Positions 17,160 through 26,813 are shown, counted from the stretch's first letter. The stretch: 64,000 nucleotides of DNA from Algibacter sp. L1A34 (GCF_009796805.1 NZ_CP047029.1:2654001-2718000); one strand, 5' to 3'. The notes: generated from the sequence alone by a model not told the origin. Numbers and translations: made by a program.

Positions 17160-18403
17160 ACCGCTAGCTCATTTACATTAGGAAACAACTTCTGCATCAA
17201 GCCTTTTTTATGCTTTTTTAAGGTTTTTATTTTTATTTTTTGTGCTTCTATTAAATCATCTGCACTAGATAAGCAACTAGCTATTTTTTGTTGCTCTTTA
17301 GGGGCTTTAGGTTTTAAGAATGGAAATGATAAAACCGTATCTTTTCTAAGATTAGTTTGTTTAACACCATCATCAAAAGCTAAGAAATACGAGTTTCTAT
17401 TTTGAATATAGAACAGAAATTTGTTATCAATATCAGTTGGTGTAATTTTACAAATACGTTGATTTACTGTATACGTATCTTCTTTATCTACATAAAAACA
17501 TTTTGCTATTGCTTTACCGTTTGGAATATCGCTTAACACCATTAAAATATCACCTACATTTGCTTTTAAGTTTGCAGAATCTGTAAACTTTACAACTCTA
17601 CCCTCTGTTGAAATAAACTTTGAGTTTACTACTTTATATTTTCCAGTTGCAGAAATTTCTTTTTCGTGAGCTTTACCGTTTTCATAATAAGATACATCAC
17701 CTAAAGTAGCTTCTTCCCAATCTCCATCATTTATAAATTCTAGGAAACGAAATTGTGGTTTGGTTTCTCCTTTAGCAGGAAATAACTGTTGTAATAAACC
17801 TTTTTTATGGTCTTTTAAATTTACTAGTTTTTCTGTTTCTGCTGTTATTAGACTATCTAATGCCGATAGGCAATTAGCTATTTTTTGTTGTTCTTTTAGT
17901 GATGGAAATGGTATTGGCATTACAGAAAGAGAACCAGCGTTTACATTTTTTTGACCGCCACCTATTTTTGTTGCCTCAAAAAACGCTTGACCTTGTTCTG
18001 AATTAATATAATAACATAGGAAAAAAGAGTTTATAAGTTTGTTTTTAGGTCTAGTGATTAAAGTAGTAAAACTTTGTGCTCCCTTATACTCTGATGGAAC
18101 AACAGAAGTTGTTCCTGGATAACCTGTTCTTGCTGTGAGTAAATCACCTCCCTTTAACCTTTTGTTCTTGTGAGCTTTTTCATAGTCTTCATCAATATAA
18201 AGTATATTCGATACATCAAGACCCTCATCTTTTATGTTTTGATTTCTAAATAAAATAACCCCACTATCTCTATATGCGTGAGTAGCCGCACTAGCAATAC
18301 CAACCATAACTCTATGAGATAAGTTTTGAAGTTCATCAAAACCCCATTTTTCATTAAACTCAGGAAAGCGTAATTTGGACACTATTTGTATTTCTTTATT
18401 CAT
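17156..18403 (-). CDS. hsdS: Type I restriction-modification specificity subunit
   Basis: The 415-residue subunit that reads the bipartite DNA target. Two target-recognition domains (about 10-170 and 215-375) are each followed by a helical spacer with the repeat KEQQKIANCLSALDSLI and KEQQKIASCLSSADDLI, which sets the distance between half-sites. It overlaps hsdR by 8 bp and the PrrC-like gene by 4 bp. The sequence cannot tell the recognition site. Confidence 0.93.
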   Translation of the reverse strand: MNKEIQIVSKLRFPEFNEKWGFDELQNLSHRVMVGIASAATHAYRDSGVILFRNQNIKDEGLDVSNILYIDEDYEKAHKNKRLKGGDLLTARTGYPGTTSVVPSEYKGAQSFTTLITRPKNKLINSFFLCYYINSEQGQAFFEATKIGGGQKNVNAGSLSVMPIPFPSLKEQQKIANCLSALDSLITAETEKLVNLKDHKKGLLQQLFPAKGETKPQFRFLEFINDGDWEEATLGDVSYYENGKAHEKEISATGKYKVVNSKFISTEGRVVKFTDSANLKANVGDILMVLSDIPNGKAIAKCFYVDKEDTYTVNQRICKITPTDIDNKFLFYIQNRNSYFLAFDDGVKQTNLRKDTVLSFPFLKPKAPKEQQKIASCLSSADDLIEAQKIKIKTLKKHKKGLMQKLFPNVNELAV

Positions 18404-21356
18404 AAGCGTTTAATCCTACTATTTCACGCCCTAAAGCTATTTTATTTAATAATGGTACTAAGTCTTCCATTAATGCTAATTCTTTTACTCTACGATCTTT
18501 CCAACCTAACTCTAAAGGTTCTAATAAATCAGTTAGTTTTTCTCCATCAAAAATCATACGGTTCATAATCTCATATATAAAAGCATTTAGACTGTCTTCT
18601 GTAAGGCTGTGTTTATCTGCAATATCTTGTATTTCTTTTGCAGATATTTCATCTTTAAATTTTTGATAACCTAAGCGTATTTCTTTTTCATTTAAGGCAT
18701 TACCGACTTCTAAAGTATTTATGTAAGCAATGATACCTTCACGCTCGTCCATTAAATTGGAACTAGAGCCTAATAAATTTATTAATTCCTCACGTGTCAT
18801 TTTATGCTTAGATGGTTTGTCTTGCGTGTATTTTGCTATTAAACCAATTATATAATCATAATCTATTACAGCAGAAGAAAATAATACAAATTCAAAATCT
18901 AATTGCTGTACATCTTCTGATGCTTTGTTACCTTTTTTACTTTGTTCTGCTTGTAAACGTTTTGCTGTATCTATATAAACCGATTTAAAGGAACGTAAAT
19001 CATCCTCTGGTAATAACGCTTCAATTGTTTCGGTTTGTTTTTCTTGTAAGTCAGTATATTGGTCTAATTGTGTTTTATAACGTTGTACTTCTTTAAATGC
19101 ATTTATAAAACCTGCACGTGCTTCATCTCCTTTTAAATTGCTTACTTCTGAAGGCGAACAGTCTAAACCTTTAGCCTGCATAAATTGGTTTAATTTAACA
19201 ACTGCATCTTTATATTTAGCAATTACTTTAGGTGCTGCATCTACTAACCAAATTTCTTTAGCCTTTTCTATTTTAGCACCAGAGAAACGAATCATTGCTT
19301 TATTTACTTCCTCTTCCTGGTCTCTAAATACTAAAATATTACCATAAGGTTTAGTATCGTTTATAACTCTATTGGTACGAGAATAGGCTTGTATTAAACC
19401 GTGATACTTCAAGTTTTTATCAACATATAATGTATTTAAATACTTAGAATCAAAACCAGTTAATAACATATCTACCACTATCATCACATCAATTTTATTT
19501 TTGTGAGCATAATCTGCATTTGTATATTTTTGGTCTTTTATACGTTGCTGAACATCTTGATAGTATAAATCAAAATCGTTTATTCTATGATTTGTATTGT
19601 ATTGAGTGTTATAGTCTGCAATAATAGTATTTAATGCTTCTTTCTTTTTATTTGGTTCTACTGTATTATCAGCTTTTTCTTGTGGTAAATCCTCTTGTAT
19701 TTGTTGTATGTCTTTATTACCCTCAGCAGGCGGTGAAAATACACACGCTATTTGTAAAGGTTTATAATCTTCATTCTCCTTTACTTTCTCTGCTTGTAGC
19801 TTTTTAAAGGTTTCATAATATTGAATAGCATCATTTATAGAAGCTGTAGCAAATACCGCATTAAAACGTTTGTAATGTGTTGCTTTATCGTGTTTATCTA
19901 TTATGGCTTTTGCTACTGCTAACTTGTGCAAATCATCACCTACTGTTACTTTTTCTTCTGGTTTAAAATAGTCAATATGAAAACGTAATACATTTTTATC
20001 TTCTATTGCGTTTGTAATGGTATATGCGTGTAATTCTTTTTGAAAAACATCTTCTGTAGTTTTATAAGATGCAGTTTCTCCTTCAATTGTTTTATAGCTT
20101 GAATTTTCTTCAAAAATAGGTGTTCCTGTAAAACCGAATAGTTGTGCTTTAGGAAAGAACTCTACAATAGCTTTATGGTTTTCTCCAAACTGTGAACGGT
20201 GACACTCATCAAAAATAAAAACTACTCGCTTGTTTTTTAATGGCTCTAAATGTTCTATATAGTTTTTATCGTTTTTAGTATCTAACGCTAAACCTAATTT
20301 TTGAATAGTTGTTACAATTACCTTATCTGCATAATCTGTAGAAAGCATTCTTTTTACCAATGTTTTTGTATTGGTATTTTCTTCTACACTACCTTCTTGA
20401 AATTTATTAAATTCTTCTCTTGTTTGTCTATCTAAATCTTTTCTATCTACGACAAATAAACATTTTTCAATATCATCATTATCTTTTAAAAGTGTAGAAG
20501 CCTTAAAAGAAGTTAGTGTTTTTCCACTTCCTGTAGTGTGCCATATATATCCGTTTCCTCTATCTTGTTCTATACAATCTACAATAGCCTTTACTGCATA
20601 AATTTGATATGGACGCATTACCAATATCTTTTGCTCAGTTTCTACTAACACCATATAGCGACTAATCATTTCACCTAAGGTACACTTGGATAAAAATTTA
20701 TCGGTAAACTCTTCTAAACCATCTATTTTAGAATTGTTTTTCCTTGCTAATTTATATACAGGTAAGAATTGTTCATCAGCATTAAAAGCAAAGTGTTTGT
20801 TATTGTTATTAGAGAAGTAAAAAGTCCTAGATTGATTACTAACAATAAATAACTGCATAAAGCACATTAACGAATTGGTATATCCGTTACCTATATCATT
20901 TTTATAGTTTACTATTTGTTGCATAGCACGATTAGGACTAATTTCTAAGGTTTTTAGCTCTATTTGTACAACTGGCACTCCGTTAATTAATAAAATAACA
21001 TCATATCTATGATTGCTATTTTCTGTATTCATTCGAAGTTGGTTAATTACCTCAAAATCATTCTTACACCAATCTTTTATATTAACTAATGTGTAATGTA
21101 ATGGCGTATCATCTTCTCTAATAAATGTATTTCTTTTTCTTAAATGATTAGAAGATTTAAATACATCTGGATTTATAATTTCAGTTAATAACTTATCAAA
21201 TTCAGCATCAGTTAATTTCACTCTATTCAATGCTTCAAACTTCTGTCTGAAATTCAATTCTAAAGCACTCTTTGTTCTAATATCTTTACGATACGTATAT
21301 TTTAAATCTGATAATCTTTCGATTAATTCTTCTTCTATTTGTTGTTCTTTGGTCAT
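18396..21356 (-). CDS. hsdR: Type I restriction endonuclease subunit R
   Basis: The 986-residue motor and nuclease. The N-terminal PD-(D/E)xK nuclease shows Asp119 in RYDVILL and Glu133-x-Lys135 in QIELKT. The SF2 helicase core has Walker A TGSGKT (275-280), DECH box (383-386) and FTGTP (409-413). The C-terminal helical region contacts HsdM. All catalytic residues are intact, so restriction should be active. It is the first gene of the operon; about 300 bp without genes precede it. Confidence 0.95.
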   Translation of the reverse strand: MTKEQQIEEELIERLSDLKYTYRKDIRTKSALELNFRQKFEALNRVKLTDAEFDKLLTEIINPDVFKSSNHLRKRNTFIREDDTPLHYTLVNIKDWCKNDFEVINQLRMNTENSNHRYDVILLINGVPVVQIELKTLEISPNRAMQQIVNYKNDIGNGYTNSLMCFMQLFIVSNQSRTFYFSNNNNKHFAFNADEQFLPVYKLARKNNSKIDGLEEFTDKFLSKCTLGEMISRYMVLVETEQKILVMRPYQIYAVKAIVDCIEQDRGNGYIWHTTGSGKTLTSFKASTLLKDNDDIEKCLFVVDRKDLDRQTREEFNKFQEGSVEENTNTKTLVKRMLSTDYADKVIVTTIQKLGLALDTKNDKNYIEHLEPLKNKRVVFIFDECHRSQFGENHKAIVEFFPKAQLFGFTGTPIFEENSSYKTIEGETASYKTTEDVFQKELHAYTITNAIEDKNVLRFHIDYFKPEEKVTVGDDLHKLAVAKAIIDKHDKATHYKRFNAVFATASINDAIQYYETFKKLQAEKVKENEDYKPLQIACVFSPPAEGNKDIQQIQEDLPQEKADNTVEPNKKKEALNTIIADYNTQYNTNHRINDFDLYYQDVQQRIKDQKYTNADYAHKNKIDVMIVVDMLLTGFDSKYLNTLYVDKNLKYHGLIQAYSRTNRVINDTKPYGNILVFRDQEEEVNKAMIRFSGAKIEKAKEIWLVDAAPKVIAKYKDAVVKLNQFMQAKGLDCSPSEVSNLKGDEARAGFINAFKEVQRYKTQLDQYTDLQEKQTETIEALLPEDDLRSFKSVYIDTAKRLQAEQSKKGNKASEDVQQLDFEFVLFSSAVIDYDYIIGLIAKYTQDKPSKHKMTREELINLLGSSSNLMDEREGIIAYINTLEVGNALNEKEIRLGYQKFKDEISAKEIQDIADKHSLTEDSLNAFIYEIMNRMIFDGEKLTDLLEPLELGWKDRRVKELALMEDLVPLLNKIALGREIVGLNAYE

Positions 21357-21654
21357 TAATTTTATATCGAGATATTGAACTGTTAAAAATATAAATATAT
21401 TTTGGTTTAGTGTTACTGTTTACCTCATTTACTTTTTATAAATTTTTTGAGTTGCGTTACAATTTGTAAAACACACAAATAGGTGTTGTTTGTTGCAAAG
21501 ATTCGCTGAAGTACAGGTGTTCGATGGATTAATAGTAAACATTGAAGAAACAAACTGTCAACATGCATTTAGTTTAAATTGTTGCTCGATAGTTGCTTTT
21601 GTGTTTTTACCGTAAATGCCAGCTAGCATGGCGTTACAGTAATTACTCAACAAA
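21357..21654. other. Intergenic region upstream of hsdR
   Basis: 298 bp without a credible gene between hsdR and the SF3 helicase-like gene, both on the reverse strand. It should hold the hsd promoter. I find no convincing -7/-33 pair or terminator, only a short dyad around CAGCTAGCATGGCG near 21619. Confidence 0.4.
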
Positions 21655-22851
21655 TCAACCTAGATTTTCAAACAATTCTTTTGTAAAAGTATAATGACGT
21701 CCTTTATGCATGCTTTCTTCTACAATAGGCTTGTTTGCTATAGATAAAGACATGTGATGCTTTATATATGTACTGTTTTTAGGTTCTAATTTATATATAC
21801 TTCTTATAAGTTCTGAAACTTTGAAAGAGCTTGTTCTAATGTTGTTTTTACTTAGTTTTTCAACCAAATCGCCAATAGAATATTTTAATTCTTCGGTATC
21901 AAACTGTAAAAACTCATCGGATATAATTTGCTCTAATTCTTTGTTGATAAAAGTTTTATTGCCATTCATTAATACCGCTAAAGCACTTGTATAGATCTGC
22001 TCTTTGGTGAACCACATTCTTGTTTTTCTAGGACATGATATTGTTCTGGTTTTAATGTGGTTAATGAAATAAGGTAATTCTTTTTTTAATGACTCTAAAA
22101 GATTTGGATCGTCTTTGGATAAATCAAAGGGAATTATTTTACGGACCCAATATCTTATTTCAGAATTGTCGATATAAACAAAGTTTTCTTCATTATTTGA
22201 GCATAATATAAATTTTCCAAAAAAACCACCTTCGATTTTATCTTTGCCTTTAGCTTCACTTTTGTAAGTTTTGGCAGTAGCTAAGTTTTTTAATCGTTCG
22301 CTATCTTCTCTTCTGTCTAGTAATACTTCATCGACGGCAATAATTAGTTTTGATGCCCAATCCGAATTAAATCGACTTCGAAAGTCTTCATTATTATTGA
22401 TGGTCATATTGTTTTGGAATATTAATTTCACCCAATTAATAAAAGTGGTTTTCCCTGTATTACGCTCATTACTAACAAGACATAAAATTGGTAATACTTG
22501 TGTCGGATTTTCCCATAAAATACTGAAGTAATCCAAGCCTATTTGATATTGTTCACCAAAAATATGCTTTAAGAATTTTTCTGTGTTTGGAAAAAGACCA
22601 TTGCTTATATTGTGCTCTAGCTTTTCATATTTATTATAAAAACCATTTATACCAGATTGGTAGTTATTATGTGACGGTATCAAACAAAAACCATCATACT
22701 TTGGAATATTCTTTAGATATTCTTTATCATAATCCATGCCTATTTCCTGCTTTGACCATGGAACAAGCATTTTTATTGTGTCGGTGCTGTTTAATGGCAT
22801 TTCTACTATTTTATAGTAAGTAGTGCCAATTCTTAAATATTTCTTTTCCAT
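21655..22851 (-). CDS. SF3 primase-helicase-like protein (DUF5906/VirE type)
   Basis: A 398-residue protein with a central P-loop ATPase: SNERNTGKTTFINW (Walker A), then LIIAVDEVLLDRRED (Walker B) and the sensor stretch FILCSNNEENF. This order fits superfamily 3 helicases of the phage/plasmid P4 or virulence-associated E type, which load at replication origins. It probably lets the excised element replicate. The next two upstream genes are small and lie 2-5 bp apart, so this is one operon. Confidence 0.75.
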   Translation of the reverse strand: MEKKYLRIGTTYYKIVEMPLNSTDTIKMLVPWSKQEIGMDYDKEYLKNIPKYDGFCLIPSHNNYQSGINGFYNKYEKLEHNISNGLFPNTEKFLKHIFGEQYQIGLDYFSILWENPTQVLPILCLVSNERNTGKTTFINWVKLIFQNNMTINNNEDFRSRFNSDWASKLIIAVDEVLLDRREDSERLKNLATAKTYKSEAKGKDKIEGGFFGKFILCSNNEENFVYIDNSEIRYWVRKIIPFDLSKDDPNLLESLKKELPYFINHIKTRTISCPRKTRMWFTKEQIYTSALAVLMNGNKTFINKELEQIISDEFLQFDTEELKYSIGDLVEKLSKNNIRTSSFKVSELIRSIYKLEPKNSTYIKHHMSLSIANKPIVEESMHKGRHYTFTKELFENLG

Positions 22852-22853
22852 GA

Positions 22854-23183
22854 TTATACATTTACGGTTAAACAGCCTAAACGACTTGAGTCAATTTCTT
22901 TATATTTTTTAGTAAATAAAATATTTACTACCACACCATTAATGGATGCGTCCGTTTTGCATATTTCCACGATGTCTTTTTCTATTTGTTGAAGTGGTAA
23001 CCTTGGATTATACGTTAGTTTTTTAATTATAAAATCAATTTTTAAAATCAAATTATTTATCATCGCTAATGAAAAAGGGTGATCACTTTTTATTGTGTTT
23101 ATTTTGTATAGTTCTAATCGAAGAGCTTCTAACTCGCTTAAACCAATTGGTCCGTATGTGGTATTTTCTAATATGTTTTTCAT
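22854..23183 (-). CDS. Unrecognised 109-residue protein of element 1
   Basis: A small helical protein without known motif. It sits 2 bp upstream of the helicase-like gene and 4 bp downstream of a zinc-finger protein gene, on the same strand, so it belongs to the element's replication operon. No membrane segment or signal peptide is visible. Confidence 0.55.
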   Translation of the reverse strand: MKNILENTTYGPIGLSELEALRLELYKINTIKSDHPFSLAMINNLILKIDFIIKKLTYNPRLPLQQIEKDIVEICKTDASINGVVVNILFTKKYKEIDSSRLGCLTVNV

Positions 23184-23187
23184 TTTT

Positions 23188-23589
23188 TTATTTGTAAGTT
23201 ATTATTTGTCTGTATGTGTCAAAGTAAGGTCTAGAGCCATTTTCTGCTGGAGGCATATTTTTAACTAAAAATGTTTTGTGTGAACCATTATTTAAAAGGT
23301 TTTTAATATCTCCTTTTGTCGCAGGCATGTTTTCTTCTTTTGTTAGTATTTGGGTTACTAAATTAGTAGCAAAAGTACCTACGGCTGCATTGCCAACACC
23401 TGCCCAACTCATTTTGTCTTTTGTTGTTGGAGTTTTTTCTTTTTTTGTTTTGAGTAAATTAGTTTTAGCTTTTTTTCTTTGATTAAAAGCATTTACTCTG
23501 CAACTATTGCAACAGTACTTCTGCTTAAACCTTCTTCTAGGGGTGTATTCTACACCACAATAGTTACAATTGTATGTATATCTGTCCAT
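23188..23589 (-). CDS. Small zinc-ribbon protein
   Basis: A 133-residue protein whose N-terminus shows CNYCGVEYTPRRRFKQKYCC followed by NSC, a Cys4-type zinc binding pattern, then a lysine-rich stretch. A weakly hydrophobic segment near residues 60-80 (MSWAGVGNAAVGTFATNLV) follows. It likely binds DNA or RNA, but I do not recognise the family. It is co-oriented with the helicase-like gene. Confidence 0.55.
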   Translation of the reverse strand: MDRYTYNCNYCGVEYTPRRRFKQKYCCNSCRVNAFNQRKKAKTNLLKTKKEKTPTTKDKMSWAGVGNAAVGTFATNLVTQILTKEENMPATKGDIKNLLNNGSHKTFLVKNMPPAENGSRPYFDTYRQIITYK

Positions 23590-23663
23590 TGCTCGTTATT
23601 TTAACGTTAGACTAACGATTACTGAAATCGAATTTTTGGAAAACCTTGTGTTTTTACTGCCCA

Positions 23664-23999
23664 TTATTTAGAAAATTTTCTCTTGTTGGACAATAAGGTA
23701 TCGGTATCAATACCAACTTGAATAATAGTTTTTTGTTTTCCTTGTTTAATCCAACCTATTATTTCGGACTTGAAGAAGAATAAACGACCATTTTTTTTAT
23801 GGTATGGGATTTTGTTTTTTTGACAATACCCGTAAAGTGTAGGTTTGGTGTAACCAGTTAGTTTTTCTATTTCATCAATAGAAACAGGATAATCATTTTC
23901 TTTTTGTATTTCTGCCTTTTGGAGGAAAAAGGCTTTTAATTCTTTGATGTCTTTTTTTACCTCTGCAACGTCTTGTTGCGTTTGTTCAAATGCTATCAT
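23664..23999 (-). CDS. Helix-turn-helix (excisionase-like) protein
   Basis: A 111-residue protein with an N-terminal coiled helix and a MerR/Xis-type winged helix: PVSIDEIEKLTGYTKPTLYG, then PYHKKNGRLFFFKSEIIGWI. Proteins of this type often act as recombination directionality factors or repressors of the integrative element. It lies between the 366-residue gene near the integrase and the replication genes. Confidence 0.7.
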   Translation of the reverse strand: MIAFEQTQQDVAEVKKDIKELKAFFLQKAEIQKENDYPVSIDEIEKLTGYTKPTLYGYCQKNKIPYHKKNGRLFFFKSEIIGWIKQGKQKTIIQVGIDTDTLLSNKRKFSK

Positions 24000-24098
24000 T
24001 GTAATATGTTTTGATTAATATTAAACAATGATAGTAGTTTGTTGTGTGTTAGGGAATTAGATAGATTTAAGGGTCGTTAATTTAGAGTTAAGAGAACC

Positions 24099-25199
24099 TT
24101 ATTTAGACTTATGGAGCTTAATTGTAATTATTTTGTTGCTTGTTTTGTGGAACTTTTCATGATCTATTAGGTTAAATCCATAAAAACTATTGTTCATAAT
24201 ATTGAAGTATTTTTCCTTTAGATTTTTGTTGTTTTTCTCAAATTTAGAACATTCAGTTAGGAAGTTTTGAAATACGCTTCGTATGTCGATTTTATCTCTA
24301 CTAAACTCAACGTCAAAGTTTTGTTTAATAGGTTTGCAGTCCACAAAGGTTGCTTTAATAAATATGATTAATTTTTCTTCATTCAGGTAAAATTTTTGTT
24401 TTGAGTTTATTACCTGTGTAAGTATTTTGAAATAATTATAAACTTGCTCAATACTTAATCTAGGAATTAAATTATTATTGAGTTTAAACAAAACATCCTG
24501 ATCGATACTGTTTGAAGGAGGGGGAGATAAAAGTTCAATTTCTCTCTTTTTATTATAATACTTTAATTGTTTTTTTAAGAATTTTAATTGAGGTTTAACA
24601 AAATCAAATACAATTCTGTTTGTTGATGTTGCGATAATTATGTGGGTTTCTAATTCTTCAATTATCTGGTTTATTTTTGTTATTGCTGTGTGAGTTTCCA
24701 TTTCAACAAAAGACTCACGTAGTAGTAATAAAGCATTGGTTAACAATGTGTTGTCAAGTGTTTCGGTATTAAAGTTTGATTTTCCTTCGTTATATTCAAA
24801 ATTTTCAAAAAAATTGTTTGTTAATGACTTTACTAATTCTTTTGATTTGAATAAGTGCTTATTATTTTCAATAAAACCAACGTAAAGAGTGATAAGTATT
24901 AAAAACTCATCATTTACTGCTGAAAAATAGTTTTGACATGCCTTGTCTTCAGTAAGTTCACTATCCCCTTTGCATACTTTACACTTGTCTTTTACTTCTT
25001 TTGGTATTGATGAGTGAAATTTTTGGTAAATAGATTTTGTCCATTCATCATATAATGTGTCCTCAATTAAATATTTTTTAATTAAGTTAATATTTTTTTC
25101 AATCTCTTTTCCTATATCAATTTTTTTTAAAATATCGTCGGTTTGATTCTTGAGTTCAGGCATTGAAAGACTAAAACTATTATCTAATTTTTTTAGCAT
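24099..25199 (-). CDS. Unrecognised protein next to the integrase
   Basis: A 366-residue, largely helical protein with a CKVCKGDSELTEDKAC segment (three cysteines) near residues 75-90. The second half has alternating helices and ends with a lysine-rich tail. Its place directly after the integrase gene (10 bp) recalls the position of RteC-like regulators in Bacteroidota elements, but the sequence does not show the RteC signature, so I leave the function open. Confidence 0.5.
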   Translation of the reverse strand: MLKKLDNSFSLSMPELKNQTDDILKKIDIGKEIEKNINLIKKYLIEDTLYDEWTKSIYQKFHSSIPKEVKDKCKVCKGDSELTEDKACQNYFSAVNDEFLILITLYVGFIENNKHLFKSKELVKSLTNNFFENFEYNEGKSNFNTETLDNTLLTNALLLLRESFVEMETHTAITKINQIIEELETHIIIATSTNRIVFDFVKPQLKFLKKQLKYYNKKREIELLSPPPSNSIDQDVLFKLNNNLIPRLSIEQVYNYFKILTQVINSKQKFYLNEEKLIIFIKATFVDCKPIKQNFDVEFSRDKIDIRSVFQNFLTECSKFEKNNKNLKEKYFNIMNNSFYGFNLIDHEKFHKTSNKIITIKLHKSK

Positions 25200-25209
25200 T
25201 ATTTAAAGT

Positions 25210-26454
25210 TTAAAAATCCATTATTGAGTTAGCAAATTCTTTTTTAGCTTCATCTTCAAAACCCGCAAAATAATTTTTAGTTACGCTTAGGTCACTATGA
25301 TTTAAAGCTTCACTAATAAACTCCATACTTGCGCCTTTACGTAATGAATTAGTTGCGAAGCTGTGTCTGGCATAGTAAAAGCTTATGTCTTTTGGTAAAT
25401 CGTTTGCAATGGCTATTCTTTTAATATGATCATTAACATAACGTGTAAAGTTTTTTATCTTTTTGTGCTGTTCTAAACTATCGTCAAGGTTGTCAATAAT
25501 ATCAAAAACAAAGCCTTTTTTGTTTTTATTTCCATATTTGGTAATAATGCCTTTTGTGAAGTCTGTTAGGTAAATTATGATTTTAGTTTTTTCAGCTGTT
25601 TTGTCAAAAGTTTTTGCTCTGTAATAAGTGAATTGGTCATCTTTAATATCGGAATATTTTAAAAGGGCAATATCTTTTGGATTCATGCCGTTACAAGCAA
25701 AACTAAAAAACCAAAAATCTCTAGATTTGGTTTCATTGAAAGTCGTAGCTTTAGCTTCAAATAGATTCTTAAGTTGATTTGAGTTTAATGCTTTTTTTAC
25801 TTTTTTAGTCCTTGGTACTTTGTATTTGTTTTTGCCGAATGGGTAATGTTCGTTATTAAGGTCGTTTACCTCAATAGCATTGTTAAAAATAACTCGTAAG
25901 GTTCTAGTGTAAATAGATACAGTTGTGTAGCTTTTACCTAAATCCAGCATGTGTTTTTCGTAATCTTTTAACCAGTCTATATTAATATCTTGAAACCTAA
26001 GTTTTTCGACAGGACATTTTTTGATTTCTTTGCTGAAATTACCTAAAGAGTTTAGAGTGTATTTAAAACTTTCAGCAGTATTTATTTTATTGTTTTTAAT
26101 GTTTTTTTCAATGGCGAGATTAAAATGATATAGTACATTGTTTTTATCTGATGTCTTTCTGAACAGTTTAAATTCAAATTTTTGAAAATCAAAAACGTCC
26201 ATTGTCTTTGCTTCATCATTAGCTCTATTCTCTATGGCTTGGAGTTTTAAACGTAAGTCTTTATTAGATCCTCTAAGATTTTTGTTTTTTGGGTTTAACC
26301 AAATATCTTTATAATTTTTTTCTGACAAGTCAATGTCTAAGCTGTACCATTTTTCTTTTTTGCTTGCTTTGCCGTAAACACGAAGTTTTACTGGGAACAT
26401 TCCAGTATCCTTTATTCTTCGAGTATCTAAGCGTATAGAGATGTTGTAACTCAT
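25210..26454 (-). CDS. Tyrosine recombinase (integrase) of element 1
   Basis: A tyrosine-type site-specific recombinase with an N-terminal arm-binding domain (SYNISIRLDTRRIKDTGMFP), a SAM-like core-binding domain and a C-terminal catalytic domain. Catalytic elements visible are the arginine region SRDFWFFSFACNGMNPKDIA, YYARHSFATNS (box II with Tyr in place of the first His), ALNHSD and the nucleophile in TKNYF. I choose ATG 26454, 69 bp inside the longest frame, because homology to family N-termini begins at MSYNISIR. It lies 165 bp from attR and should act on the tRNA-Arg 3' end. Confidence 0.87.
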   Translation of the reverse strand: MSYNISIRLDTRRIKDTGMFPVKLRVYGKASKKEKWYSLDIDLSEKNYKDIWLNPKNKNLRGSNKDLRLKLQAIENRANDEAKTMDVFDFQKFEFKLFRKTSDKNNVLYHFNLAIEKNIKNNKINTAESFKYTLNSLGNFSKEIKKCPVEKLRFQDINIDWLKDYEKHMLDLGKSYTTVSIYTRTLRVIFNNAIEVNDLNNEHYPFGKNKYKVPRTKKVKKALNSNQLKNLFEAKATTFNETKSRDFWFFSFACNGMNPKDIALLKYSDIKDDQFTYYRAKTFDKTAEKTKIIIYLTDFTKGIITKYGNKNKKGFVFDIIDNLDDSLEQHKKIKNFTRYVNDHIKRIAIANDLPKDISFYYARHSFATNSLRKGASMEFISEALNHSDLSVTKNYFAGFEDEAKKEFANSIMDF

Positions 26455-26464
26455 AACATAATTG

Positions 26465-26505
26465 TTTCTGCAAATATATGTTATTTGCAGACTGTTTGCA
26501 GAAAA
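26465..26505. repeat. TTTGCAG repeats at the right end of element 1
   Basis: An inverted TTTCTGCAAATA (26465-26476) and two direct copies ATTTGCAGAC and GTTTGCAGAAAA (26494-26505). They match the repeats at 13994-14017 near the left end and overlap the promoter region of the integrase gene. They are likely arm-type sites and may also give autoregulation. Confidence 0.5.
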
Positions 26506-26618
26506 ATTTACATAATAAACCAATAACAGTTATTAATAGATATTAGTTTGTGTTAGTTATAGTATTGATAATCATATTGTTTATGTAGTAAAGGGGGAGT
26601 TGTCGTGTGTAGTGTTTA

Positions 26619-26667
26619 TTGATTACGGCTCAAGAGGTTACTGGTTTGAATCCAGTCGAGGTCACTA
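26619..26667 (+). repeat. Junction att site between elements: 49-bp repeat, copy 2
   Basis: An exact copy of 13900-13948, the 3' part of tRNA-Arg from the anticodon stem onward. It is not a functional tRNA because the 5' half is missing. It is attR of element 1 and attL of element 2. Confidence 0.85.
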
Positions 26668-26690
26668 AAAGCTGTTTCAAACAGCATCAA

Positions 26691-26720
26691 AACCACGTAA
26701 TTCTTATGAATTACGTGGTT
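26691..26720. terminator. Strong hairpin at the left end of element 2
   Basis: AACCACGTAATTC (26691-26703) pairs perfectly over 13 bp with GAATTACGTGGTT (26708-26720), followed by TTCTGGTTTTT. A second palindrome, GCTGTTTCAAACAGC, is at 26671-26685. It would have terminated tRNA-Arg transcription when element 2 was alone at the site. Confidence 0.65.
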
Positions 26721-26768
26721 TTCTGGTTTTTAGAGCAACATTTAAAATGATACCATTTGCTTTAATAT

Positions 26769-26813
26769 GTCAGTTATCCGTCAGTTAATTTTCAAAGTGT
26801 CAGTTTAACTGAC
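26769..26813. promoter_or_regulatory. GTCAGTT repeats upstream of integrase 2
   Basis: GTCAGTT occurs at 26769, 26780 and 26799; the last is part of the perfect palindrome GTCAGTTTAACTGAC (26799-26813). They lie 85-130 bp before the integrase start and are candidates for arm-type sites or an operator. Confidence 0.5.

Larger units (their letters stand above)
13900..26667. mobile_element. Integrative element 1 at tRNA-Arg, with type I RM cargo
   Basis: About 12.8 kb bounded by 49-bp direct repeats of the tRNA-Arg 3' end. A tyrosine recombinase gene lies next to the right junction. Cargo is a complete type I restriction-modification operon with a PrrC-like gene. Between cargo and integrase are an SF3 helicase-like gene, two hypothetical genes, an HTH gene and a 366-residue protein. 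I see no relaxase or conjugation gene, so it is an integrative element that would need help to move between cells, or a phage-satellite-like element. Confidence 0.8.

Noticed and set aside
26619-26667. Second tRNA-Arg gene
   Set aside because: Only the 3' part from the anticodon stem is present; acceptor 5' strand and D arm are missing. It is an att site. The same holds for 47263-47287.
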